A stretch of DNA of 64,000 bases from Gracilibacillus dipsosauri. GTDB lineage: Bacteria > Bacillota > Bacilli > Bacillales > Amphibacillaceae. Below are positions 1-7,496 of the stretch, in pieces. Each line of letters begins with the position of its first letter. Positions within the stretch are counted from its first letter, which is position 1. Location of the stretch: contig NZ_QGTD01000008.1 of NCBI RefSeq assembly GCF_003176895.1, positions 558,001 through 622,000 of the forward strand, written 5' to 3'. Under the pieces are notes generated by a model. That model saw only the letters and a list, made by a program, of their open reading frames with translations. It was not told the origin of the DNA and did no database searches. The position numbers and the translations under genes are program-made.

Positions 1-572
1 GTTTGAGAGGTTACCAACCTTTCACAAGAGTGATTAAGTACTAATGCTTCCTCAGGATTTTCTCCTAATAGATTATTCTTACTTCCTTCATGTGTATAAT
101 CCCCCATCGAAATAACTGGATAGCAGAGTAGATGAAAATCAGGTCTTGATGTATATCGTAAAACTGGATCATTACTATCTTCTTTTGCCTCATCAAAGTC
201 ATTACTTATCATTGCGGCTAAATGTCCTCCTGCAGAAAAGCCTAGAACTCCTAACTTTTGCCCTTTGATTCCTTTCGATTCCGCATAGTAACGTGCATAT
301 TGGATCGCATATTTGGACTTATAGATGACTTCTTGATCTTTTATAGGGGCTACATTATACCGTAAAACATAGGCGTGATAGCCGTTTTTATTTAACCATT
401 CTGCTACCGGCACCCCTTCATGATAAGCACGATGTCCATACCCACCTCCAGGAATAACTACAATAATTGGAGCCTTTCGTTTGTCTTTTAAGAAATATGG
501 TGTTAAGCTTGGACAATCTTCATGTAATGAATCATCTTTCCAATTGATTTCTTCTTTTGTTTTCAGAAACAT
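1..572 (-). CDS. alpha/beta hydrolase (esterase-like), 3' end cut by window edge
   Basis: About 190 codons are visible; the C-terminus lies beyond base 1. The translation shows an oxyanion-hole segment PGGGYGHRAYHEG near residue 42 and a nucleophile elbow GFSAGGH (GxSxG) near residue 110. These are typical of small acetyl-esterase/acetylxylan-esterase-like alpha/beta hydrolases. The catalytic Asp and His would lie in the missing part. No signal peptide, so cytoplasmic. I chose the ATG at 572 because AGAAAGG sits about 9 nt upstream; an in-frame ATG at 581 directly abuts that site. Substrate unknown; a deacetylase of plant-polysaccharide fragments would suit the sugar genes nearby, but this is inference. 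Confidence 0.8.
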   Translation of the reverse strand, partial: MFLKTKEEINWKDDSLHEDCPSLTPYFLKDKRKAPIIVVIPGGGYGHRAYHEGVPVAEWLNKNGYHAYVLRYNVAPIKDQEVIYKSKYAIQYARYYAESKGIKGQKLGVLGFSAGGHLAAMISNDFDEAKEDSNDPVLRYTSRPDFHLLCYPVISMGDYTHEGSKNNLLGENPEEALVLNHSCERLVTSQ

Positions 573-703
573 CAATCTCATCCTTTCTAATTTAACGCAT
601 GCATATCAACCATAAATCACCGAAAAACATCTGCTTACAAACGTAATCGACAATCATATTTTGATTTGTATACTCTACTAGTTCTATTTTACATGGAAAA
701 GTA

Positions 704-725
704 ATTTTAGGAAATAGCCTAAAAT
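704..725. other. 8-bp perfect inverted repeat in divergent intergenic region
   Basis: ATTTTAGG, a 6-nt loop AAATAG, then CCTAAAAT, followed by TTTTCTT on the plus strand. It lies between the divergent hydrolase and the small gene at 820. It could be an operator or a weak hairpin; nothing else marks its role. Confidence 0.35.
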
Positions 726-771
726 TTTCTTAAAATCTGGGTGAATATCCCTTTCACATTTCTCCTTTAAG

Positions 772-780
772 CATAGGCTA
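772..780 (+). promoter_or_regulatory. sporulation-type -10 candidate (CATAggcTA)
   Basis: The sequence matches the CATANNNTA pattern of sigma-E/sigma-K -10 elements and lies 40 nt before the start codon at 820. A good -35 at the expected distance is not evident: the nearest AC is about 14 nt upstream. Suggestive only. Confidence 0.3.
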
Positions 781-819
781 CTATCAGTACGATAATTGCT
801 TAGGAAAGGAGCATCCATC

Positions 820-1077
820 ATGCATCCACATGGATTTCAAGAACCTCTTCATCAAGGTTATCACTATCCTGAACATGATCAACGATTTTTTGGACCAGGA
901 CCAGGGTTTGGACCGTTAGGTGCTGGATTATTAGGCTTTGGATTGGGCTTTTTAGGTGGAGAATTAATTGATGGCCCGCCAAGACCATATCCTTATGCAT
1001 ATCCACCATATCCGCCATATTATGGACCAACACCTTATCCACCATATGGCCCGTATGGACCTTATGGCCCGTATTAA
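820..1077 (+). CDS. small Gly/Pro/Tyr-rich protein, possible spore-surface protein
   Basis: An 85-aa protein. Residues about 1-25 are His/Pro/Gln-rich. Then comes a Gly/Leu/Phe-rich hydrophobic stretch (GAGLLGFGLGFLGG), then a tail of PYP/PPY/GPY repeats. GGAAAGGAG at 803-811 sits 8 nt before the ATG at 820, so that start is preferred over an upstream one at 796. The composition resembles small low-complexity coat or adhesive proteins of spore formers, and a CATANNNTA element lies upstream, so a sporulation role is a reasonable guess. No recognised domain. A strong terminator follows at 1193-1230. Confidence 0.6.
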   Translation: MHPHGFQEPLHQGYHYPEHDQRFFGPGPGFGPLGAGLLGFGLGFLGGELIDGPPRPYPYAYPPYPPYYGPTPYPPYGPYGPYGPY

Positions 1078-1192
1078 TCTGAAGCGCTACCTTGGTAGTA
1101 ATCACGATGTCTTCGTCTGGATACCCTCTATTCTACATCTGCTTACTGAATGTTGATAGGTTAATCTTCCAGTATTAATGCCTAACTATCCA

Positions 1193-1230
1193 ACGACTAT
1201 CACCCAATTGGTGATAGTCGTAGCTTTATT
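1193..1230 (+). terminator. intrinsic terminator after the Gly/Pro/Tyr-rich gene
   Basis: Perfect 12-bp stem ACGACTATCACC / GGTGATAGTCGT with a 5-nt loop (CAATT), followed by AGCTTTATT. The U-tract is modest but the stem is strong. Confidence 0.7.
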
Positions 1231-1239
1231 ATCACCATA

Positions 1240-1297
1240 AAAAATAAAATAGATCTCTATTTAGCTAGCTTTATAATAGCCGGAGATAGAGACCTAC
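1240..1297 (-). terminator. putative terminator for the small minus-strand gene at 1343-1498
   Basis: Read on the minus strand, GGTCTCTAT and ATAGAGATC form a near-perfect stem around a long loop. The tail is T-rich (TATTTTATTTTTT). It lies about 45 bp downstream of the 51-aa gene's stop. Confidence 0.5.
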
Positions 1298-1342
1298 TTT
1301 TTAAAGAATAAAATATAATTGCCTAATCAATAAACCTATAGC

Positions 1343-1498
1343 CTAAGAAAAAGATTGATTGTTCTTTTGTAGTTTTTTTATTTTACTTAACATATCCTGA
1401 TGTCTTTTCTCCTCACGAGACTTCCCTTTCCATTGAGTAACTTTCTGGATATTACTTGTTTTGATGAGATAGGGGCTTTTTTTCTTTTCTTCTGACAT
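1343..1498 (-). CDS. 51-aa basic hypothetical protein next to the SpoIISA/B-like pair
   Basis: A complete short ORF: ATG at 1498, TAG at 1343-1345, GGAGAG about 10 nt upstream. The product is highly charged, starting MSEEKKK and ending in a Lys/Gln/Asn-rich helix (about residues 27-48). No transmembrane segment. It lies 79 bp downstream of the SpoIISB-like gene on the same strand, and a terminator-like hairpin follows. B. subtilis has a third small gene, spoIISC, beside spoIISAB, so this could be a second antitoxin. That rests on position, size and charge only, not on sequence similarity I can demonstrate. Confidence 0.6.
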   Translation of the reverse strand: MSEEKKKSPYLIKTSNIQKVTQWKGKSREEKRHQDMLSKIKKLQKNNQSFS

Positions 1499-1577
1499 TA
1501 ATTACCATCTCTCCTCATCCATCACCTACCATTTAATTCATATTCATAAAGTCATCTATGGAAGCAAGGCACTCAGA

Positions 1578-1784
1578 TTACAATTGCTTTAAAGCCTTTT
1601 TCCTTAATTCTTCCAAATCTTTCGTATACCTAGTCTTAGATGACTCTGATAATTTTGTAATCGGTGATTTTCTATGATGTAAAATATCACGTATTGGTGT
1701 TGGTAATAATGTATTCGATTTCTGTGTTATTTGTTCCTTTTCTTGATTTTTTTGGGGCCTAAATTCCATTACTGTCTGAATCAC
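1578..1784 (-). CDS. SpoIISB-like antitoxin candidate
   Basis: A 68-aa basic, hydrophilic protein encoded directly downstream of the SpoIISA-like toxin. GTG at 1784 is chosen as start because a very strong AGGAGG lies 6 nt upstream; the longer ORF from 1838 has no ribosome-binding site. The C-terminal part (SKTRYTKDLEELRKK) resembles in character the charged helix that ends B. subtilis SpoIISB (56 aa). The N-terminal half is low-complexity Gln/Lys/Thr-rich, fitting an antitoxin that is disordered until bound. The family call leans mainly on gene order; similarity is weak. Confidence 0.6.
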   Translation of the reverse strand: MIQTVMEFRPQKNQEKEQITQKSNTLLPTPIRDILHHRKSPITKLSESSKTRYTKDLEELRKKALKQL

Positions 1785-1787
1785 AAA

Positions 1788-1851
1788 ATTCCTCCTCCGC
1801 CACTGTTTATTTTCTCGTTTTAAAATACTCTTCATCATTTTACGGAGGAAT
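1788..1851 (-). promoter_or_regulatory. inverted repeat that could occlude the antitoxin ribosome-binding site
   Basis: On the minus-strand transcript, ATTCCTCC (complement of 1844-1851) precedes GGAGGAAT (complement of 1788-1795) by 48 nt. The second arm is the ribosome-binding site of the SpoIISB-like gene. Pairing would hide that site, and ribosomes or RNA processing from the toxin gene could open it. The complementarity is seen; the mechanism is inferred. Confidence 0.4.
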
Positions 1852-1870
1852 CACATCAAATATTACCTCT

Positions 1871-2770
1871 TTATTCATTTTGTTTTTCAAAAAAACAAAA
1901 CAAACAAGCTAGATTCGTTAAAAACAAGGCGTCCATTTCATACACTCTTTGATGATGCTCCTCGATAAATAGAAGAAATATCTCATCCTCACCAACAAAT
2001 ACCGGACATAGGTGAGCCATTCCTTTCCCATGCTTCTCTTCTCGATCTAATGCTACAATATCCCCATTCCATAAGGTTTCAATAACTATCGTTTCACTTG
2101 AAGCGGTTTCATCAGGTTTCACTAGGTTATCTGGCATGGTACTCCAATCTAATGTATGAGTTTGTTTAATGATTTGTATGGTTTCAATGAACAGGTCAAT
2201 CGTTTCATATGGCTGCTCTTCGTTTTGTCGATTTGCTTCCACTTGATATAAATGAATACGTAGACCAAAGGCTTCCGCATAATAGCTCAAAAAGATGCTT
2301 AATGCTTCTGAGAATTCTAAGTCTCTACTGTCAATATCTGATTTGATTAAAGGAGCAATTTGAATCAATTGCGAAAAATAATTTAACTTATCCTTCTGTC
2401 TTTCTTCTAACAAACTATTTTCTTGTATATAGCTTTTTAATGGGTCGAAGGCTTGAAATTCTGTTCTCCAGATTTTTTTAATGGTAGGTGTAGAAAATAC
2501 CGATATATCGATAAAAACAACTATTACAGCAAGGATTAATAGTGTCTGCCAATCTTTAATTGATAGAATTTGAACGATCCATAGAATTCCTAGACATAAT
2601 ACAAATAAAAAATAAAGTGTTTTTCGATATTGATAGAGGTTTTCATTGAATCGGTTATCCTCTTTATTACGGAAACTTCTCCAGCTCTGGATGTAAACAT
2701 ATAATATGAATAGGAGGAGAATACCTATAAGGATTGAAAAACCTAATGCTTCTTTCTCCAAATTATTCAC
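1871..2770 (-). CDS. spoIISA: SpoIISA-like membrane toxin
   Basis: A 299-aa protein with three predicted transmembrane helices at about 9-28, 50-70 and 75-93, then a cytoplasmic domain of about 200 residues. The segment KTLYFLFVLCLG (50-61) and the following AVIVVFIDI (81-89) match the pattern of B. subtilis SpoIISA (KTWYLLFVLGA..., AVSFALIDA). The C-terminal MDALFLTNLACLF matches its FDYLLFTSLTSIY. SpoIISA is a membrane-damaging toxin with a GAF-like cytoplasmic domain, neutralised by SpoIISB. The start is GTG at 2770 with GGTGG/AAAGG just upstream. It is longer than the 248-aa B. subtilis protein, mostly in the cytoplasmic domain. A small antitoxin-like gene follows. Confidence 0.8.
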   Translation of the reverse strand: MNNLEKEALGFSILIGILLLFILYVYIQSWRSFRNKEDNRFNENLYQYRKTLYFLFVLCLGILWIVQILSIKDWQTLLILAVIVVFIDISVFSTPTIKKIWRTEFQAFDPLKSYIQENSLLEERQKDKLNYFSQLIQIAPLIKSDIDSRDLEFSEALSIFLSYYAEAFGLRIHLYQVEANRQNEEQPYETIDLFIETIQIIKQTHTLDWSTMPDNLVKPDETASSETIVIETLWNGDIVALDREEKHGKGMAHLCPVFVGEDEIFLLFIEEHHQRVYEMDALFLTNLACLFCFFEKQNE

Positions 2771-2980
2771 AACCTTTCCACCAAAGAAGAAATGTAAAAT
2801 ATCCCATCCCCTAATTTTTCCATTTGCTAATTCCTATTTTATGCATGAGCAGGATAAATAGTACATTTCTCCAATTTTTCTTCTATTACTAGTTGACTTT
2901 TAATAATGAGAAAAGGTTGTATAAGGAAAACTAATAGAATGTCTGAAAAGAAATGTGCTCTATGCCTATAAAGAATTGCT

Positions 2981-3013
2981 AAAAAAATAGTACAGACTAC
3001 TTTGTCTGTACTA
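2981..3013 (-). terminator. intrinsic terminator of the cysteine synthase gene
   Basis: On the minus strand, TAGTACAGAC / GTCTGTACTA form a perfect 10-bp stem with a 6-nt loop and a run of seven T. It starts only a few bases past the stop codon at 3021. Confidence 0.9.
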
Positions 3014-3020
3014 CGAATCC

Positions 3021-3935
3021 TTATATTAAATTCATACTTAAGTATCTTTCACCAGTGTCTGGGGCGATACAGACGACTTTTTTACCTTTCCCTAATTTTT
3101 GAGCTACTTGCATCGCAGCGAATACAGCAGCTCCTGCAGATGGTCCTACAAATATCCCCTCTTCTTTTGCTAGCTTCTTAAAGGTTTGTAATGCATCTTC
3201 GTCACTAACTTGAATAATCTCATCATAAACAGAAGTATTCAATATTTCTGGTATAAATCCTGGACTTGTTCCGACTAATTTATGTTTTCCTGGTTTTCCT
3301 CCGGATAATACAGGTGAACCTTTGGGCTCAGCTACAGCTACATGTATATTCGGTAGTTTTTCCTTCAAGGTTTCCCCTGTTCCGGTGATCGTGCCACCTG
3401 TTCCTGCAGTAGCAACAAAACCGTCAAACTGGCCCTCCATTTGGTCGAGGATTTCTAAAGCGGTAGTCTTTCGATGGATATCAGGATTGGCATGATTTTC
3501 AAATTGTTGTGGCATAAAGCTATTAGGAATTTGCTCTAATAATTCTTTTGCTCTCTTAATGGCACCAGGCATTTTCTCTTCACTAGGCGTTAGAACTACC
3601 TGAGCACCAAATGCTTTGAGAATGTTTATTCTTTCTTTCGTCATATTATCAGGCATAACGAGTATTGCCTGATATCCTTTTGCTGCTGCTGTCATCGCTA
3701 GACCAATACCTGTGTTGCCGCTTGTTGGCTCAATGATCGTAGCATTTTCAGATAATAATCCCGCTTTTTCTGCTTCTACTATCATGTTGTATGCGGCACG
3801 GTCCTTTACACTTCTTGATGGGTTAAACATCTCTAATTTAACATATACTTCTGCTATATTATCTGGAACCATTTTATTAAGCTTTACCATTGGTGTTTGA
3901 CCAATTAACTCTGTCATATTTTGATAAATTTTCAT
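3021..3935 (-). CDS. cysK: cysteine synthase (O-acetylserine sulfhydrylase family)
   Basis: A 304-aa fold-type II PLP enzyme. It joins O-acetylserine (or a related activated serine) and sulfide to make cysteine in the cytoplasm. The PLP lysine is K44 in SRSVKDRAA, the substrate loop is TSGNTG at 71-76, and the phosphate-binding loop GTGGT is at 178-182. Length is normal for CysK/CysM. It has the same family features as B. subtilis YtkP, so paralog identity is uncertain. ATG at 3935 has GGGAGG about 9 nt upstream. It stands alone, with its own terminator at 2981-3013; no S-box or T-box leader is visible upstream. Confidence 0.9.
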   Translation of the reverse strand: MKIYQNMTELIGQTPMVKLNKMVPDNIAEVYVKLEMFNPSRSVKDRAAYNMIVEAEKAGLLSENATIIEPTSGNTGIGLAMTAAAKGYQAILVMPDNMTKERINILKAFGAQVVLTPSEEKMPGAIKRAKELLEQIPNSFMPQQFENHANPDIHRKTTALEILDQMEGQFDGFVATAGTGGTITGTGETLKEKLPNIHVAVAEPKGSPVLSGGKPGKHKLVGTSPGFIPEILNTSVYDEIIQVSDEDALQTFKKLAKEEGIFVGPSAGAAVFAAMQVAQKLGKGKKVVCIAPDTGERYLSMNLI

Positions 3936-4188
3936 CCTGCAAGTCCTCCCAACTTCTACGCTTTATCATACCAAGATATTTAGAATCTTCACAATAAACA
4001 TGCTCATTTTCGCTAAAAGAAATAGGGCTTGAACAAACGTGTAGGAAAGAAGTAAAATCCGAATATTAAGCACGGAAACCGCTCTGTCAAAATACATTGC
4101 TTTATCCATAGGGCATCAGTCAATATCTGCTCAAGTAAAATTTTTCAGTCAGGTGCAACGATTTGTTAACTACTCATACTGTTTTCCA

Positions 4189-4422
4189 CGGGAGCTTTCG
4201 TCTTTTGAAGAGCGAATAAAGACAAAACACTGAAAGTCTAGTTCTCAAAATGGTCTTTATAAAAGGTATAAAGGCCAAAATGCAAGAGACGTGCTCTCAT
4301 AATGGTCTTTATCATACGAATAAAGGCCAAAATACAAGAGCCGTGCTCTCATAATGGTCTTTATCATACGAATAAAGACCAAAATACAAGAGCCGCGCTC
4401 TCATAATGGTCTTTATCTTGTG
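4189..4422. repeat. 52-bp tandem repeat array with conserved hairpins
   Basis: The period is exactly 52 bp: copy A 4241-4292, B 4293-4344, C 4345-4396, partial D 4397-4422, and a decayed copy before 4241. B and C match at 50 of 52 positions, A and B at 44 of 52. Each full unit holds TGGTCTTTAT, a 7-nt loop and ATAAAGNCCA. The stem is kept although the loop of A differs (AAAAGGT versus CATACGA). Unit junctions form a second small hairpin, AGAGC-CGT-GCTCT. The rest of the 3936-4494 gap shows no gene. Confidence 0.85.
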
Positions 4423-4494
4423 AAACTGCGATCTGTCAGAAATTTGCATGGATTTTTCTTATTCCTATTTAGTTATGTCTTCTTCGCTTTTCTC

Positions 4495-5217
4495 TTACTT
4501 ATCCTCAACGACAATATAAGCAGCTCGTATCGGTCCATGAACACCAACAACAAGATTCATTTCAATATCTGCGCTGTTACTCGGTCCTGTGATGAAATTA
4601 ATACAGGAAGAAATCTCCTCACCCTTCTCAACTTGTTGATGTACATAATCAGTTGCCTGCGTCATCCTAGGGACGATGGTTGATTTAGGGACAATCGCAA
4701 TATAATCTCTTGGCAATAGACTCACCGAACGTCCTTGTCCTTTCCTATTAAATAAAACAATGGTACCAGATTCCGCCAATGTTATGTCACTAAAGGTAAT
4801 CCCCACATCTGCACGCTCCGAAAATGAAATGGACTCCTCGCTATTTTCATCATTCCATTTAAACACTTCATGTTCTGGTTTTTTAGCAAAATTCTTGAAA
4901 AATTCAGGAAGCTGATACGTATGAAAACGATTGTCAGAAGAATAGACAATCGATCTTGTTTGATACGATGCTAGCACTTGATCAAGTGTTTCCTGTAAGG
5001 ATTCACTATTAGTCAAAAAAAAGTCAGTATGAATATGGTGACATTGTTTGTCTAATACCTCGACTAATTGGTCCTGATCAAAATCTTTCATTACCCTTCT
5101 TTGTGGATTTACCGTCCAGTCTGGTTTTTCTACTGGCTTATCGGGAGAAATGCCACCAATTTTACCTCTAATATTCTTCAAAAACTTTCCTCTATTCGTT
5201 ATCGTACCCTTGCTCAT
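4495..5217 (-). CDS. lutC: lactate utilization protein C (LutC)
   Basis: A 240-aa protein of the LUD (YkgG/LutC) family, third subunit of the LutABC complex that oxidises L-lactate to pyruvate in the cytoplasm. Family-typical segments are visible: [17 protein letters not shown] in the middle, [19 protein letters not shown], and the C-terminal [21 protein letters not shown]. Its start overlaps the lutB stop by 4 bp (ATGA), so the two are translationally coupled. As last gene of the cluster it is followed by the 52-bp repeat rather than an obvious terminator. The context (rhamnose genes upstream) suggests the lactate comes from lactaldehyde. Confidence 0.93.
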   Translation of the reverse strand: MSKGTITNRGKFLKNIRGKIGGISPDKPVEKPDWTVNPQRRVMKDFDQDQLVEVLDKQCHHIHTDFFLTNSESLQETLDQVLASYQTRSIVYSSDNRFHTYQLPEFFKNFAKKPEHEVFKWNDENSEESISFSERADVGITFSDITLAESGTIVLFNRKGQGRSVSLLPRDYIAIVPKSTIVPRMTQATDYVHQQVEKGEEISSCINFITGPSNSADIEMNLVVGVHGPIRAAYIVVEDK

Positions 5218-6644
5218 TCACTATCACCTCGTTCACTTCGCTGCTTAAACCAATCACGAAATCTTTCTTGTGTTGGTTGGGGTAAATCTCTAGCATCGGT
5301 CCAATATCGCAATGGACCTGGTCCCTTCGAAATGACATTATTCTTTGAAAATGGCGTCGTTAAGAATGGTGCCATCTTTGTTGCTGTTCGATATAAATTA
5401 GCGGATTGAACGATTTGCTCAAACCCTTTCATTGCAAGACGTTCCGAAAGCGTTGATTTTTTCTCATCTTCGACGATTTTACGTCGGTGCATGATCAGTT
5501 GTTCATGTAGCGGAATTTTAACTGGACAAACTTCTGTACAGGCTCCACATAAAGAGGAAGCATAAGGCAATTCTTTGTATTCATCATAGTCTGATAACAG
5601 AGGAGATAGAACGGCTCCAATCGGTCCAGGATAAATCGATCCATAGGCATGACCACCAACATGACGATAAACAGGACAAACGTTAATACAAGCTGCACAA
5701 CGGATACAATGCAGTGCTTCTTGGAATTCTGTTCCTAATATTCTAGATCTGCCATTGTCAACGATAACGAGATGAAACTCCTCTGGTCCATCTGCTTCTC
5801 CAATTTGTTTCGGCCCTGTCAGTGCTGTAATATAACTCGTTAGCTTTTGACCTACCGCTGCTCGAGTGAGTAGACTCACGACAATATCTAGTTCTTCCCA
5901 GCCTGGAACAATACGTTCCATCCCCATTACGGTTATTTGCGTTTTTGGCAAGGTGGAAACCATTCTAGCATTTCCTTCATTAGTAACGAGAGCAAAGGAA
6001 CCAGATTCTGCTACAGCAAAGTTACAGCCGGTTATTCCTATATCTGCTGACAAAAATTCTTCTCTTAATTTCTCCCGCGCAAATAATGCAAGCTCTTCTG
6101 GTTGTTCTGTTTTAGCATAGCCTAATCGTTCGTGAAATACATCTCTGATTTGCTCTTTATTTTTATGCAGTGCTGGTGCGACGATATGAGAAGGTGGATC
6201 ATGGTCGTCAATTTGTAAAATATACTCACCTAAATCTGTTTCAATCACTTCACACCCTATATCTTCTAACGCATCATTCATGGAAATTTCTTCTGTCACC
6301 ATTGATTTTGATTTGGCGATTTTTTTGGCGTTTTTATCTTTGGCAACCTGCTGTATATACGCATTTGCTTCTTCGCCAGTCTCTGCGAAGAAAACGTGTC
6401 CACCTAGCTCTGCAACCTTCTCACTTAATTGATGTAAATAATAGTCTAAATGTTCGACAGTATGCTGACGAATTTGCTGTCCAAGTGTTCTCCACTCTTC
6501 CCAATCACCTAATTCTTCTGCAGCGTTAGCTCGGTTATTTTGTAATCTTCCTTGTGCAGACCGAACAGCACCTCGCATAAAATCATCTTGTAAACCTTTT
6601 GATACCCTTGCTTTAAAATCCTTTTCTCCTATATGCATAGGCAT
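5214..6644 (-). CDS. lutB: lactate utilization iron-sulfur protein B (LutB)
   Basis: A 476-aa protein: an N-terminal LUD domain (about 60-290) followed by a two-cluster ferredoxin region with [12 protein letters not shown] and CGACTEVCP, which supply ligands for two [4Fe-4S] clusters. It is the electron-transferring subunit of LutABC. Length matches B. subtilis LutB. The start ATG overlaps the last base of the lutA stop (TAATG), with AGAGGTG upstream. The 4-bp overlap with lutC and 1-bp overlap with lutA show a single operon. Confidence 0.95.
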   Translation of the reverse strand: MPMHIGEKDFKARVSKGLQDDFMRGAVRSAQGRLQNNRANAAEELGDWEEWRTLGQQIRQHTVEHLDYYLHQLSEKVAELGGHVFFAETGEEANAYIQQVAKDKNAKKIAKSKSMVTEEISMNDALEDIGCEVIETDLGEYILQIDDHDPPSHIVAPALHKNKEQIRDVFHERLGYAKTEQPEELALFAREKLREEFLSADIGITGCNFAVAESGSFALVTNEGNARMVSTLPKTQITVMGMERIVPGWEELDIVVSLLTRAAVGQKLTSYITALTGPKQIGEADGPEEFHLVIVDNGRSRILGTEFQEALHCIRCAACINVCPVYRHVGGHAYGSIYPGPIGAVLSPLLSDYDEYKELPYASSLCGACTEVCPVKIPLHEQLIMHRRKIVEDEKKSTLSERLAMKGFEQIVQSANLYRTATKMAPFLTTPFSKNNVISKGPGPLRYWTDARDLPQPTQERFRDWFKQRSERGDSE

Positions 6645-7369
6645 TATGCTTCACCTCTGCTGTTTAAGATTTCGGCAATATGTTTTACTTTTACTGGGAT
6701 ACCTTTCCGTGTCAAACGACCGCCTATATTCATGAGACAGCTTCCATCAGCACCTAGTAAAAGGTCAGCCTCCGTCTCTTGAATATGGGAAACTTTTTCA
6801 TCAACCATTTGCTCTGAAATGTTCGACATCTTTACGGAAAAAGTACCTCCGAATCCACAGCAATCCTGACGATTCGGTAAATCTACTAATTTCAATCCTT
6901 TTACATTACTCAATAATTTAAAGGGAGCTTCCTTGACGCCTAACAATCTAGTCATATGACAAGAAGTGTGATAGGTTGCAACAGCTTGATAGCTTGCCCC
7001 CACGTCTTCAATACCCAATACATCGACGATAAATTGGGTGAATTCATAGGTTTTATTCTTTAAATCGATCGCTCGTTTTTGCCATTCGGATCCATCTTCA
7101 AATAAATGAACATATTCATGTATCATGTAAACACAAGACCCCGAAATCCCCACTACATACTCTGAATGATCAAAGGTCTCAATTAGATGCTTTGCCACCT
7201 CTATCGTTTCTTTCCGATAGCCACTATTGTATGCCGGCTGGCCACAGCAAGTCTGCGCTCTTGGAAAATCAATCTCACATCCAAGCCTTTCTAATAACTC
7301 AACAGCTGCTTTGCCTGCATTCACATAAAAAATGTCTCCTAGGCATGTAATAAAAAAGGATACCTTCAT
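6644..7369 (-). CDS. lutA: lactate utilization protein A (LutA)
   Basis: A 241-aa protein with two CCG domains, the cysteine-rich modules that bind iron-sulfur clusters in heterodisulfide-reductase-type and glycolate-oxidase subunits: [10 protein letters not shown] near residue 45 and [11 protein letters not shown] near residue 175. It works with LutB and LutC in L-lactate oxidation. I start it at ATG 7369 ([12 protein letters not shown]) because AAGGGG lies 8 nt upstream and the N-terminus then matches the family; an ORF extension to 7402 looks artificial. It lies 127 bp past the end of the rhamnulose-phosphate aldolase fusion gene, with a terminator between them. Confidence 0.94.
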   Translation of the reverse strand: MKVSFFITCLGDIFYVNAGKAAVELLERLGCEIDFPRAQTCCGQPAYNSGYRKETIEVAKHLIETFDHSEYVVGISGSCVYMIHEYVHLFEDGSEWQKRAIDLKNKTYEFTQFIVDVLGIEDVGASYQAVATYHTSCHMTRLLGVKEAPFKLLSNVKGLKLVDLPNRQDCCGFGGTFSVKMSNISEQMVDEKVSHIQETEADLLLGADGSCLMNIGGRLTRKGIPVKVKHIAEILNSRGEA

Positions 7370-7448
7370 TTTCAACGCCCCTTTTAGATGATACCAATCC
7401 ATAATCTTATCTTTCTATTCTATCATTCTTTTATCTGATATAGTAGAA

Positions 7449-7478
7449 AGGATAAACCCTTATGAAAGAGTTTATCCT
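7449..7478 (-). terminator. terminator or attenuator between the aldolase fusion gene and lutA
   Basis: AGGATAAAC / GTTTATCCT make a perfect 9-bp stem around 12 nt. On the minus strand it is followed by TTTCTACTAT. It lies between the stop at 7497 and the lutA start at 7369 and may reduce read-through rather than block it. Confidence 0.6.
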
Positions 7479-7496
7479 ACCAAAACTTCACCAATA

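Noticed and set aside
723-737. CodY box before the Gly/Pro/Tyr-rich gene
   Set aside because: AATTTTCTTAAAATC has two mismatches to the consensus and overlaps an AT-rich inverted repeat; expected by chance at this base composition.
968-1156. Plus-strand 62-codon frame overlapping the Gly/Pro/Tyr-rich gene
   Set aside because: It is a shifted reading of the repetitive PPY-coding DNA, without a ribosome-binding site.
4189-4422. CRISPR array
   Set aside because: The whole 52-bp unit repeats with no unique spacers and there are no cas genes, so it is a tandem repeat.
4354-4683. 109-codon plus-strand frame over the 52-bp repeat and the lutC end
   Set aside because: It is antisense to lutC for nearly half its length, its start is inside the repeat and it has no family signature.
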